Shown piece by piece: positions 1-5,758 of a stretch of DNA of 8,173 bases. Origin of the DNA: Rhodoluna limnophila (lineage in GTDB: Bacteria > Actinomycetota > Actinomycetes > Actinomycetales > Microbacteriaceae). Position 1 is the stretch's first letter. Each line of letters begins with the position of its first letter. A program made the translations under genes and the position numbers. Where the stretch lies: NCBI GenBank assembly GCA_943326655.2, contig CALPUC020000036.1, positions 1 to 8,173 on the forward strand, written 5' to 3'. The notes beneath the pieces were generated by a model. The model ran no database searches, was not told the origin of the DNA, and was given only the letters and a program-made list of their open reading frames with translations.

Positions 1-728
1 CGACAGAAGCATTTGAGCGCGCAGCCAGCCTGATGACCGAAGGAAAACGTTTCACCTCACTGGTTCCATCGCAGCTTGATCGCCTGTTCGAGGCGCTCAA
101 AACCGAACCAAACCTTTTGGCTTCGCTGCAACGATTCGACGCAATTTTGGTTGGCGGGCAAAAGCCTAATCGCACAACCATCAACGCACTGCGCAAACAG
201 GGCGTGAACATTGTGACCACCTACGGCATGGCTGAAACCGCCGGCGGCGTGGTTTACAACGGCGAACCTCTAGACGGCGTTGAGATTTCAATTCTTGAAG
301 ATGGGCGCATTGCACTAGATTCTCCGTCGATCGCCTCGAACGTGAAGCGCCCTTACCTGACCTCAGATTTGGGTCAGTTCACAGACGGCAAGCTTTACGT
401 GAAAGGTCGCGCCGACCGAGTGATTAACTCGGGAGCCCACAAGTTAGCTCTCGAAGCTATCGAAGGGTGGACGATGAAGCAAGCCGGCGTCACCTCAGCC
501 GCCGCGGTCTCCGTGCCGCACCCAAAGTTTGGTGAAAGTTTTGTTTGCTTCCTAACTCTCGGCGAAGGCGCCTCGTTTGATTCGGCTAAGGCACACTTTG
601 CGCTCGGCGTAGTGGCCAAATCTGGTCGCTGGGAAATCCTCGAAAAACTTCCAACTCTTAGCAGTGGTAAACCAGACCTGCTCGACCTAACCGATTTGGC
701 AAATGAAATGGGTGGAAACGTTGGCTAA
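1..728 (+). CDS. menE: o-succinylbenzoate--CoA ligase, C-terminal part (5' end outside window)
   Basis: ATP-dependent ligase of the ANL (acyl-CoA synthetase) superfamily that makes o-succinylbenzoyl-CoA, the substrate for ring closure by MenB, in the cytoplasm. The frame is open from the left edge (first full codon at 3), so the ATG at 33 is internal: the codons before it read TEAFERAASL and continue smoothly into the typical VPSQLDRL stretch. Visible motifs are the adenylate-binding TYGMAET (219-239), TSDLG (360-374), the hinge region GRADRVINSG (405-434) and the C-terminal SGKPDL, whose Lys (codon 669-671) matches the lysine that ANL enzymes use for adenylation. The carboxy-terminal domain looks complete; the N-terminal part with the ATP-binding loop lies outside. 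menA overlaps its end, so the two are probably co-transcribed. Identification is strong from motifs plus the menaquinone context. Confidence 0.93.
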   Translation, partial: TEAFERAASLMTEGKRFTSLVPSQLDRLFEALKTEPNLLASLQRFDAILVGGQKPNRTTINALRKQGVNIVTTYGMAETAGGVVYNGEPLDGVEISILEDGRIALDSPSIASNVKRPYLTSDLGQFTDGKLYVKGRADRVINSGAHKLALEAIEGWTMKQAGVTSAAAVSVPHPKFGESFVCFLTLGEGASFDSAKAHFALGVVAKSGRWEILEKLPTLSSGKPDLLDLTDLANEMGGNVG

Positions 729-1632
729 ACGCAAAAATGATTTAGCTTTATGGGTTGAAGGGGCCAGGCTTCGAACCCTGCCGCTTGCGATAGCTCCGAT
801 TCTCATCGCTTCTGGAGCAGCTTCGGCGCTTCAGGCATTCGACTGGACCAAAACCCTCCTGGCTTTAGCAGTGGCTCTCTTTCTGCAGATTGGCGTGAAT
901 TATGCCAACGACTACTCAGACGGCGTTCGCGGAACAGACAGTAACCGGGTTGGTCCGCTTCGTCTGACCGGCTCGGGAACGTTCGAGCCGAAAGCGGTCA
1001 AGGCGGTAGCTTTTGGCTTCTTAGGCTTGGGTGCTCTCGCCGGTTTCGCGCTTATCGCAATCAGCGGTCTCTGGTGGCTGCTCGCGGTTGGGGCGCTAGC
1101 CGTCCTGGCAGCTTGGTTTTACACCGGAGGGAAAAGGCCATATGGCTACGCCGGTTTCGGCGAGGTTGTGGTGTTCCTGTTCTTCGGCATCGTGGCAGTA
1201 TTCGGCACGGTCTATGTGCAGTATCCGTCGATGTTCATGGTTTGGGAATCAACGCTTATCTTGGCTCCGGGAGCAATCGGTCTCGGGCTTTACGCGGCCG
1301 CAGTTTTGATGATCAACAACATTCGCGACATTGAAACCGATCGGCCGGCGGGCAAGAAGACCCTTGCCGTGAGGCTGGGTAAAACCGCTGCCAAAACCAT
1401 TTACTTCGTGATGATTTGGCTGCCGCTGGCGCTCGGCTGGACTTACCAGGTGCTGCAACTTCCGGCTGCCTTCTGGTTCCCGCTGGCAATCGTGCTTTTA
1501 TTGCTGCCGCTTACCCTGATTGTCGCCACGGCAAAAACTCCGCGCGAGAACATTCTGGCCCTGAAACTAACCAGCTACACCGCTCTGGCCTACGCCATTT
1601 TGCTGGGCTGGGGCTTGAAGGTTTTGATTTAG
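703..1632 (+). CDS. menA: 1,4-dihydroxy-2-naphthoate polyprenyltransferase
   Basis: UbiA-superfamily membrane prenyltransferase that joins 1,4-dihydroxy-2-naphthoate to a polyprenyl diphosphate, giving demethylmenaquinone. With the ATG at 703 it has 309 residues, normal for MenA. The first Asp-rich motif is NYANDYSDG (residues 66-74, including D70 and D73) and the second is NNIRDIETD (205-213, D209 and D213); these bind Mg2+ and diphosphate in the family. Several hydrophobic segments follow the conserved GARLRTLPLAIAP stretch (20-32), consistent with about eight or nine membrane helices. The start is uncertain. ATG 703 overlaps menE by 26 bp and has little Shine-Dalgarno. GTG 712 and TTG 721 are in frame, and TTG 721 has GGTGG just upstream and gives an 8-bp overlap like that between the PLDc_N-like gene and menD. 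The stop overlaps the convergent small gene by 4 bp. Confidence 0.94.
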   Translation: MKWVETLAKRKNDLALWVEGARLRTLPLAIAPILIASGAASALQAFDWTKTLLALAVALFLQIGVNYANDYSDGVRGTDSNRVGPLRLTGSGTFEPKAVKAVAFGFLGLGALAGFALIAISGLWWLLAVGALAVLAAWFYTGGKRPYGYAGFGEVVVFLFFGIVAVFGTVYVQYPSMFMVWESTLILAPGAIGLGLYAAAVLMINNIRDIETDRPAGKKTLAVRLGKTAAKTIYFVMIWLPLALGWTYQVLQLPAAFWFPLAIVLLLLPLTLIVATAKTPRENILALKLTSYTALAYAILLGWGLKVLI

Positions 1633-1862
1633 TCTTCGGATTGTTCGTCTGTGCCGCGTTTTGGCTTGGTGATCGAGTCGGCAATTTTGGCACTGCTGGC
1701 CTCACGCCACTTTCGCAAGAAGATTAGTGAAAACGAAAAACTCAGCATTGTGGCAAAAACCGTCGCCCAAATTGGTTCGAAACCTATTAGCAGCAGGATT
1801 GTTAGAAGTGTTGCGAAAATTCCCAATCGAGCAAGCGCATAAACCAAGATTGGATTCTTCAT
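1629..1862 (-). CDS. small two-helix membrane protein, DUF4229-like
   Basis: A 77-residue protein of unknown function. It starts MKNPILVYALARLG, has two hydrophobic stretches (about residues 10-28 and 31-49) separated by a short FEP turn, then a charged tail (50-77: RKWRE, KPKRGTDEQSED). This layout, with an N-terminal Y-x-x-x-R-L-G and an R-K-W-R after the second helix, resembles DUF4229 proteins that I recall next to menA in actinobacteria; this is recognition by eye, not a search. It is convergent with menA (4-bp stop overlap) and divergent from the PLDc_N-like gene across 35 bp. No usable Shine-Dalgarno lies upstream of the ATG, but a TAGACT box 7 nt away suggests a leaderless mRNA. A role in membrane quinone chemistry or respiration is only guilt by association. 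Confidence 0.82.
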   Translation of the reverse strand: MKNPILVYALARLGIFATLLTILLLIGFEPIWATVFATMLSFSFSLIFLRKWREASSAKIADSITKPKRGTDEQSED

Positions 1863-1869
1863 ACCTTTA

Positions 1870-1875
1870 AGTCTA
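1870..1875 (-). promoter_or_regulatory. candidate -10 box TAGACT of the DUF4229-like gene (leaderless)
   Basis: On the minus strand this reads TAGACT, fitting the TAnnnT pattern of actinobacterial -10 elements. Seven nucleotides separate it from the ATG at 1862-1860, the distance expected from a -10 box to the transcription start. An AAGG lies only about 1 nt before the ATG, too close for a Shine-Dalgarno. The same hexamer with the same 7-nt gap precedes menG. Confidence 0.55.
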
Positions 1876-1885
1876 GGGCTACGCC

Positions 1886-1891
1886 TAGTCT
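1886..1891 (+). promoter_or_regulatory. candidate -10 box TAGTCT of the PLDc_N-like gene and menD (leaderless)
   Basis: TAGTCT lies 6 nt before the ATG at 1898, again the spacing of a leaderless start. GGAG (1892-1895) sits between box and ATG but only 2 nt from the start codon, too close for normal ribosome binding. This is the only promoter candidate seen for the PLDc_N-menD pair. Confidence 0.5.
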
Positions 1892-1897
1892 GGAGTT

Positions 1898-2206
1898 ATG
1901 CGTTTTATTTACCTCGGAGTCATCGCTTGGGTGGTTCTTACTGTTTTCACTGTGGTCTTTGCCGCTAGCGCTAATCCACGAGACGTGCGCGTGCTTCGAA
2001 AAGGCATCTGGATCCTGCTAATCATTGGTGTGCCTGTGTTCGGCGCTCTGCTTTATCTCGTCAACGGCCGCCCAATTGGCGGGAAGTCGACAAAAACAAC
2101 ATTGGCCCCAGACGACGATCCAGAGTTTTTGAGGCGTTTGGCTGAGCAGTTGAAAGACGACCCGGACGAAGAGCAAAAACCCGGAGGCGAACCGAAGGAT
2201 GGCTGA
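1898..2206 (+). CDS. small membrane protein with PLDc_N-like (phospholipase D nuclease N-terminal-like) domain
   Basis: A 102-residue protein with two membrane helices (about residues 4-24 and 37-56) joined by a charged loop ANPRDVRVLRKGIW, then a soluble acidic tail containing PDDDPEFLRRLAEQL and ending in a Glu/Asp/Lys/Pro-rich stretch. The two-helix hairpin with V-P-V-F-G-A-L-L-Y between them and the tail matches the PLDc_N family, which despite its name lacks the HKD catalytic motif of phospholipase D; none is present here, so no lipase activity is claimed. Its TGA overlaps the menD ATG by 8 bp, implying translational coupling. As I recall, proteins of this type sit beside menD in many actinobacteria; their function is unknown. 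It is probably expressed from the leaderless promoter just upstream. Confidence 0.86.
   Translation: MRFIYLGVIAWVVLTVFTVVFAASANPRDVRVLRKGIWILLIIGVPVFGALLYLVNGRPIGGKSTKTTLAPDDDPEFLRRLAEQLKDDPDEEQKPGGEPKDG
2183..2187 (+). promoter_or_regulatory. Shine-Dalgarno GGAGG for menD
   Basis: GGAGG lies inside the end of the PLDc_N-like gene, 11 nt before the menD ATG at 2199; a second weaker GAAGG touches the ATG. It supports the ATG at 2199 and the 8-bp overlap of the two genes. Confidence 0.6.
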
Positions 2207-3776
2207 GTCAGCCTCCCAAATCTTTGCCGCCAATCTTTTGGCGGCATTTGCCGGAAGCGGAATCGACCAAATTTTTCTGGCCCCCGGAGCCAGGTCGCAG
2301 GCGCTAGCAATTGCCGCGGGGCAACTGGCCGAAGCGGATCGAGTCGATCTCTTTGTGAGGCTAGATGAGCGCTCGATGGCCTTTAGCGCCCTCGGTTCGG
2401 CTATGGCGAGTGGCAAGCCAGCTCTGGTTATCACCACCTCTGGCACGGCTGTGGCCAATCTTCACCCAGCGGTTTTAGAGGCTCATCACTCCGGAGTGCC
2501 GATGATTCTTCTCACCGCTGATCGCCCGCACGAATTGCGCGAAGTTGGGGCAAACCAAACCACCAAACAGGTCGGCATCTTCGACGACGCGGTGAGAGTT
2601 GTTTTTGATGTTGAAGCGCCCACGGCCGACGACAACGGGGTGGAAGATATCCCGTCCATGGTTTCCACAGCAATTCGGGCTTCACTCGGTCTTGGCGGAA
2701 CCAGGCCAGGGCCGGTGCAATTGAACCTCGCCTTCCGAGAACCACTTTCCGGTGATTCACCAAATGCGGGCGAACTCGACGTTCCTGTTCCAACCGGCGA
2801 AGAGGCCGAGCGAGAGCTTGAATTCGCCATACTCGACGGTTCGATTCCAACCGTGGTGGTAGCCGGAGCAAATGCTGGCGACGCCGCGGTTGAGCTGGCC
2901 GAAGCCTTCGGCCTACCAATTTTTGCCGAACCGTCGTCCGGGGCACGCTTCGGCGATAACGCGATTCTCAGCTATCCAAAATTACTGATTGAGCAACCCG
3001 AGCTTTCATCGCGCATTGAGCGAGTAATTGTTTTTGGCAAACCGACCCTAACCCGTTCAATTAATCGTTTGTTCTTCAACGAGCATGTCGAAGTTGTGTC
3101 GGTGCGTTCGTCGTCGATGGGATTGTTTGATGTCTCTCGCCGCGCGAGCATGTTCGTAGACGACGTGACCTTCGACGTGGATGTCGATGGTGAATGGATA
3201 GAGTCTTGGCGCGTAGCCGACCAAAAAGTTCAGGTATCCACCCCGGTCAGTGAAAAACTTGGCAGACGTGAAATTGTGGAACAGGTTTGGATGAGCACCG
3301 AGCCAACCGACAACCTGTTTTTAGGGGCGTCTCGCATGATTCGAGAAGCCGACATTTGGGCGCCTGGCGCAAATCTAAACATCTTCGCAAATCGCGGCCT
3401 TTCCGGAATAGACGGCTCCGTGGCAACAGTCACCGGTATTGCTCTAGCCACCCGCGCCCAAACCAGGGCGCTAATTGGTGACCTAACTCTGCTGCACGAT
3501 GCCAGCTCGCTAGTCATCGACCCGTTAGACGGGCACATTGATTTGCAGTTGGTTGTGGTGAACGACCACGGAGGCAGTATCTTCGAAACACTCGAACCCG
3601 CTAAGCAACTGTCTAAAGAGAGCTTCGACCGGCTATTTAGAACGCCCCAGGACGTAAATTTGGCAACACTCGCCGTTACCTATGGGTGGCTGCACATTCC
3701 GGTTAGTACCGAGGTTGAACTCGAAGCCGCTCTTCTCACTAAAGGTCGCGTGCTGATCGAAGTGAAACTAGCCTAA
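2199..3776 (+). CDS. menD: 2-succinyl-5-enolpyruvyl-6-hydroxy-3-cyclohexene-1-carboxylate synthase (SEPHCHC synthase)
   Basis: Thiamine-diphosphate enzyme that decarboxylates 2-oxoglutarate and adds the resulting succinyl-semialdehyde carbanion to isochorismate, the first committed menaquinone step. It has 525 residues, slightly short of the E. coli enzyme. The pyrimidine-binding domain shows PGARSQAL (29-36), RLDERSMAF with the cofactor-activating Glu57, TTSGTAVANLHPA (79-91), LLTADRP (104-110) and GANQ (117-120). The diphosphate-binding domain has GDLTLLHD (427-434) and NDHGGSIF (455-462), the GD...N metal site. The cofactor loop reads PGAR where E. coli has PGSR; this looks like a lineage feature rather than a defect. 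The gene overlaps the preceding PLDc_N-like gene and ends 9 bp inside the convergent menF, whose product supplies its substrate. Confidence 0.97.
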   Translation: MAESASQIFAANLLAAFAGSGIDQIFLAPGARSQALAIAAGQLAEADRVDLFVRLDERSMAFSALGSAMASGKPALVITTSGTAVANLHPAVLEAHHSGVPMILLTADRPHELREVGANQTTKQVGIFDDAVRVVFDVEAPTADDNGVEDIPSMVSTAIRASLGLGGTRPGPVQLNLAFREPLSGDSPNAGELDVPVPTGEEAERELEFAILDGSIPTVVVAGANAGDAAVELAEAFGLPIFAEPSSGARFGDNAILSYPKLLIEQPELSSRIERVIVFGKPTLTRSINRLFFNEHVEVVSVRSSSMGLFDVSRRASMFVDDVTFDVDVDGEWIESWRVADQKVQVSTPVSEKLGRREIVEQVWMSTEPTDNLFLGASRMIREADIWAPGANLNIFANRGLSGIDGSVATVTGIALATRAQTRALIGDLTLLHDASSLVIDPLDGHIDLQLVVVNDHGGSIFETLEPAKQLSKESFDRLFRTPQDVNLATLAVTYGWLHIPVSTEVELEAALLTKGRVLIEVKLA

Positions 3777-4970
3777 AGCTCCCAGTATCGGCTGAAACTT
3801 GAGGTCGGTTTCGGTCAACTCTGCATCACCCTCCGATTCAGCAACCACCCCGCAGCCCGCAAAAGCCGTGAGCTTGTTTCCAGAAATCTGAGCTCCGCGA
3901 AGAGCGATAACCCATTCCCCGTCGCCATCGGCGCCAATCCATCCAACCGGACCCGCGTAACGACCTCGGTCGAATGGCTCCAGCTCTGCAATCAGCTCCA
4001 CAGCTTTGTCTCTGGGCGTACCTGCCACCGCAGCGGTCGGGTGAAGGGCGCTAGCCAGATCGAGTACCGACTTCGACGATTTCAATACCCCGTGTACGTC
4101 ACTCGCCAAATGCCAGAGGTTCGGTAATTGCAGGCTAAACGGTTCGGTGTCGGCATCAACATGATCGCAGAATGGCTCGAGCGCGTTCACCAGTGATTGC
4201 ACCGCAAACTCGTGCTCGGCTAAATTCTTGTGAGACTCGGCGAGAGCCTTGGCAATTGCCAGGTCAACACTTGGGTCGGTTCCTCTGGCCGCGGTTCCGG
4301 CCAATACTCGGGCCGAAACCTGGGAGTGTGACACTCGAACCAAAAGTTCGGGGGATGCGCCAAACAGGCCGTCGACCGAGTAAACCCAGCAACTCGGGAA
4401 TCTCTGATTCAGCCGATCGAGGGTTGGGCGAAGATCGAACTTTTCTGGCAGGGAACCGATCAGGTCGCGAGCCAAAACTACTTTCTCCAAATCACCTCGA
4501 CGAATAAGCGAGACGGCGTAATCCACCAATCGGGAAAAATCCTCACGAGCCAATTCCCCAGGCGCCAGCTGAAGCTTCGAGGTCTCAGACCATTCGGAAA
4601 CAGCAGGAATAGCAGCGCCGTCGACTGCGGTAATCCAGTAGCGTTCGTCGCGTCGACCAATCACCACTTTCGGCATCACCAGAGCACTACTTGAAGTTGA
4701 ATCGTCGGCGAAAGCAATGGTTCCAAAGGCAACCGGTCCGGTTCCGGGCAAATCGACCGCGTCTTCGATGTCGATGGTTGAAACGTACTCTCGCCAGGCA
4801 GCTGCCAGTTGCTCGATGCGGTTTGCTCCTTTGGCTTCGAAGCGCCAGGCTTCACCCCAGCCGATTAGACCTTGATCGCCTCTGATAAAGACACTCGAAC
4901 CCTCGGGCGCCAGCTCTAAAAGTCGTTTTCCCATTTCGTTCGGAAGGGTAACGCTAACCACACGCGTCAT
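3768..4970 (-). CDS. menF: isochorismate synthase (menaquinone-specific)
   Basis: Converts chorismate to isochorismate, which MenD uses; belongs to the Mg2+-dependent chorismate-utilising (MST) family. The 400-residue protein has a divergent N-terminal half (with LIGWGEAWRFEAKG, 35-48) and the conserved C-terminal domain: KVVLAR (163-168, K163 being the likely base that activates water), SPELLVRV (206-213), LAGTAARG (223-230), EHEF (252-255), HLASDVHG (287-294), HPTAAVAGTP (310-319), RGRYAGPVGW (335-344), ALRGAQI (356-362) and GCGVVAESEGDAELTET (372-388) with K391. The activating lysine and the menaquinone context favour isochorismate synthase over anthranilate, aminodeoxychorismate or salicylate synthase; a siderophore-type EntC is the main alternative. 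AAGGGA lies about 6 nt before the ATG. The stop lies within the last codons of menD, tail-to-tail. Confidence 0.94.
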   Translation of the reverse strand: MTRVVSVTLPNEMGKRLLELAPEGSSVFIRGDQGLIGWGEAWRFEAKGANRIEQLAAAWREYVSTIDIEDAVDLPGTGPVAFGTIAFADDSTSSSALVMPKVVIGRRDERYWITAVDGAAIPAVSEWSETSKLQLAPGELAREDFSRLVDYAVSLIRRGDLEKVVLARDLIGSLPEKFDLRPTLDRLNQRFPSCWVYSVDGLFGASPELLVRVSHSQVSARVLAGTAARGTDPSVDLAIAKALAESHKNLAEHEFAVQSLVNALEPFCDHVDADTEPFSLQLPNLWHLASDVHGVLKSSKSVLDLASALHPTAAVAGTPRDKAVELIAELEPFDRGRYAGPVGWIGADGDGEWVIALRGAQISGNKLTAFAGCGVVAESEGDAELTETDLKFQPILGALG

Positions 4971-5089
4971 GGGTTTCCCTTCACTGAGTCTTTGCTGAGA
5001 ACCTACTCAAAAGCCTTTTTGTTCCCGATTGCTCAGCATAAGTTAGGTACATAGGTCAATTTCGAGTTTAGGCGTTTGGAGGTGCAGCG
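4971..5089. promoter_or_regulatory. divergent intergenic region between menF and the acidic exported protein gene
   Basis: This 119-bp gap should hold promoters for menF (-) and the gene at 5090 (+). Candidate boxes are weak. For the plus strand, TAAGTT (5039-5044), or TTGCTC (5029-5034) followed 17 bp later by TAGGTC (5052-5057), could serve. For the minus strand, TATGCT (5040-5035) or TAGGTT (5005-5000) fit the -10 pattern loosely. Unlike the leaderless genes here, both flanking genes have a Shine-Dalgarno and so a real 5' leader. I cannot choose among the boxes. Confidence 0.4.
5078..5084 (+). promoter_or_regulatory. strong Shine-Dalgarno GGAGGTG of the acidic exported protein gene
   Basis: GGAGGTG ends 5 nt before the ATG at 5090. 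It is the best ribosome binding site in the window and fixes the start of an otherwise unrecognised gene. Confidence 0.8.
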
Positions 5090-5719
5090 ATGTTTGAAAA
5101 GAAGTCCTCGCTAATCGCCGCGCTCGTCGCACTCACCCTTCTCGGAGCTCCGGTAGCTGCCAATGCGTCTGTGCCTTTTTCCTATGGTGCCGGTATTCCC
5201 AAGCCAATTTTCCAGGACGAACACGGCGACGAAAAAGATGACGACGAAAAAGATGAAGATGAAGACGACGACGAATACGAGTCAAACGAGGCTCACGAAA
5301 ACATCCCGCCAGTTTTTGTAGTTCCAGGGTCAAAAAAGGATCATCACAAGCGTCCCAAAAAACCGGTTATTCCTTCTCTCAACGTTCCACCAGCGCTGCC
5401 TGAAATCATCACTCCTAACGCAACCAAACAATCGATTTCTGGCAGTGAAGTTTCTGAATCTCAGTACATGGTGATTGCCTCAAACGATCCAGCTGCCGAA
5501 AAGGCTTTAGCCATGATTAACCCCAACGAGTCGAAGCCAATCGATGTCGCGCTGATTCGAGCCGACATAAAAAACCCGTCTGACCAGTTCATGGATTCCG
5601 CTTATCTGGGCTTGGGTGCTCTTGGCCTGGCCGCAATGGGCCTTGGCTCTGTAGCTTCTATTCGAGCGATACGAATGCGTCGCAGCGGTAAGAGCGATTA
5701 CTTCTACGACAACGAGTAG
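5090..5719 (+). CDS. exported, membrane-anchored acidic protein of unknown function
   Basis: I do not recognise this 209-residue protein. A strong Shine-Dalgarno supports its start. Residues 1-26 look like a Sec signal peptide: FEKKSS, a hydrophobic core, and ANA|SV as a likely signal peptidase I site. Residues 43-70 are extremely acidic (19 Asp/Glu of 28) and include DEKDD, DEKDE and DEDDD in tandem. A basic patch KKDHHKRPKKP (82-92) and a Pro-rich linker follow, then a polar region. A Gly/Ala/Leu-rich helix (about 171-190) is followed by Arg residues (IRAIRMRRSGK) and a short acidic/aromatic end, SDYFYDNE. This predicts a type I protein with its acidic domain outside and its C-terminus in the cytoplasm. 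There is no LPXTG motif. Cation binding or cell-wall contact is conceivable but unproven. It sits 39 bp upstream of menG, which has its own promoter. Confidence 0.82.
   Translation: MFEKKSSLIAALVALTLLGAPVAANASVPFSYGAGIPKPIFQDEHGDEKDDDEKDEDEDDDEYESNEAHENIPPVFVVPGSKKDHHKRPKKPVIPSLNVPPALPEIITPNATKQSISGSEVSESQYMVIASNDPAAEKALAMINPNESKPIDVALIRADIKNPSDQFMDSAYLGLGALGLAAMGLGSVASIRAIRMRRSGKSDYFYDNE
5228..5257 (+). repeat. two tandem copies of a 15-bp unit in the acidic region
   Basis: The 15-bp unit at 5228-5242 recurs at 5243-5257 with 14 of 15 bases identical, encoding DEKDD then DEKDE; a looser third unit (DEDDD) follows. It is in frame, so gain or loss of a unit would change the length of the acidic stretch without a frameshift. 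Confidence 0.85.
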
Positions 5720-5745
5720 CCAAAATTCGCCTCAGCGCTCACGAC

Positions 5746-5751
5746 TAGACT
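5746..5751 (+). promoter_or_regulatory. candidate -10 box TAGACT of the menG operon (leaderless)
   Basis: TAGACT is followed by 7 nt and then the menG GTG at 5759. No Shine-Dalgarno is visible between 5720 and 5758, so a leaderless mRNA starting at or near the GTG fits best. The hexamer and gap match those of the DUF4229-like gene. A -35 box at the usual spacing is not evident. Confidence 0.6.
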
Positions 5752-5758
5752 TAGTTAG

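Larger units (their letters stand above)
1870..1891. repeat. imperfect inverted repeat spanning both divergent -10 boxes
   Basis: Arms AGTCTAGG (1870-1877) and CCTAGTCT (1884-1891) pair at 7 of 8 positions (mismatch 1872/1889) around a 6-bp spacer. The symmetry may simply reflect two divergent C-TAGnCT promoter boxes, or it may be an operator for a dimeric regulator. It has no following T-run, so it is not a terminator. Confidence 0.6.
1863..1897. promoter_or_regulatory. 35-bp divergent control region with overlapping promoters
   Basis: This is the whole gap between the DUF4229-like gene (-) and the PLDc_N-like gene (+). It holds one candidate -10 box for each direction, arranged as an imperfect inverted repeat. 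Each -10 lies 6-7 nt before its start codon, so transcription should start at or next to the first codon in both directions. No convincing -35 box is seen for either; at a 17-bp spacing each would fall at the edge of the gap, next to or in the opposite start codon. Polymerase bound in one direction should therefore exclude the other. The reading rests on sequence only. Confidence 0.55.

Noticed and set aside
33..35. ATG at 33 as the start of menE
   Set aside because: The frame is open to the left edge and the preceding codons continue the MenE sequence; starting here would remove most of the adenylation domain.
1651..1842. 63-codon plus-strand frame opposite the DUF4229-like gene
   Set aside because: It lacks a ribosome binding site and membrane or domain features, while the opposite strand encodes a coherent two-helix protein with a promoter.
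2018..2458. 146-codon open frame on the minus strand across the PLDc_N/menD junction
   Set aside because: It is antisense to two well-supported genes, its product has no recognisable domain, and it would overlap both of them fully. It is a codon-bias shadow.
5009..5020. AAAAG-C-CTTTTT near the menF/5090 gap as a terminator
   Set aside because: The palindrome leaves a one-base loop and no GC-rich stem, and no gene on the plus strand ends there, so there is nothing to terminate.
5396..5413. LPEIIT in the acidic exported protein as a sortase LPXTG signal
   Set aside because: It does not fit LPXTG, and it lies about 65 residues before the C-terminal helix instead of just before it. A plain transmembrane anchor explains the protein better.
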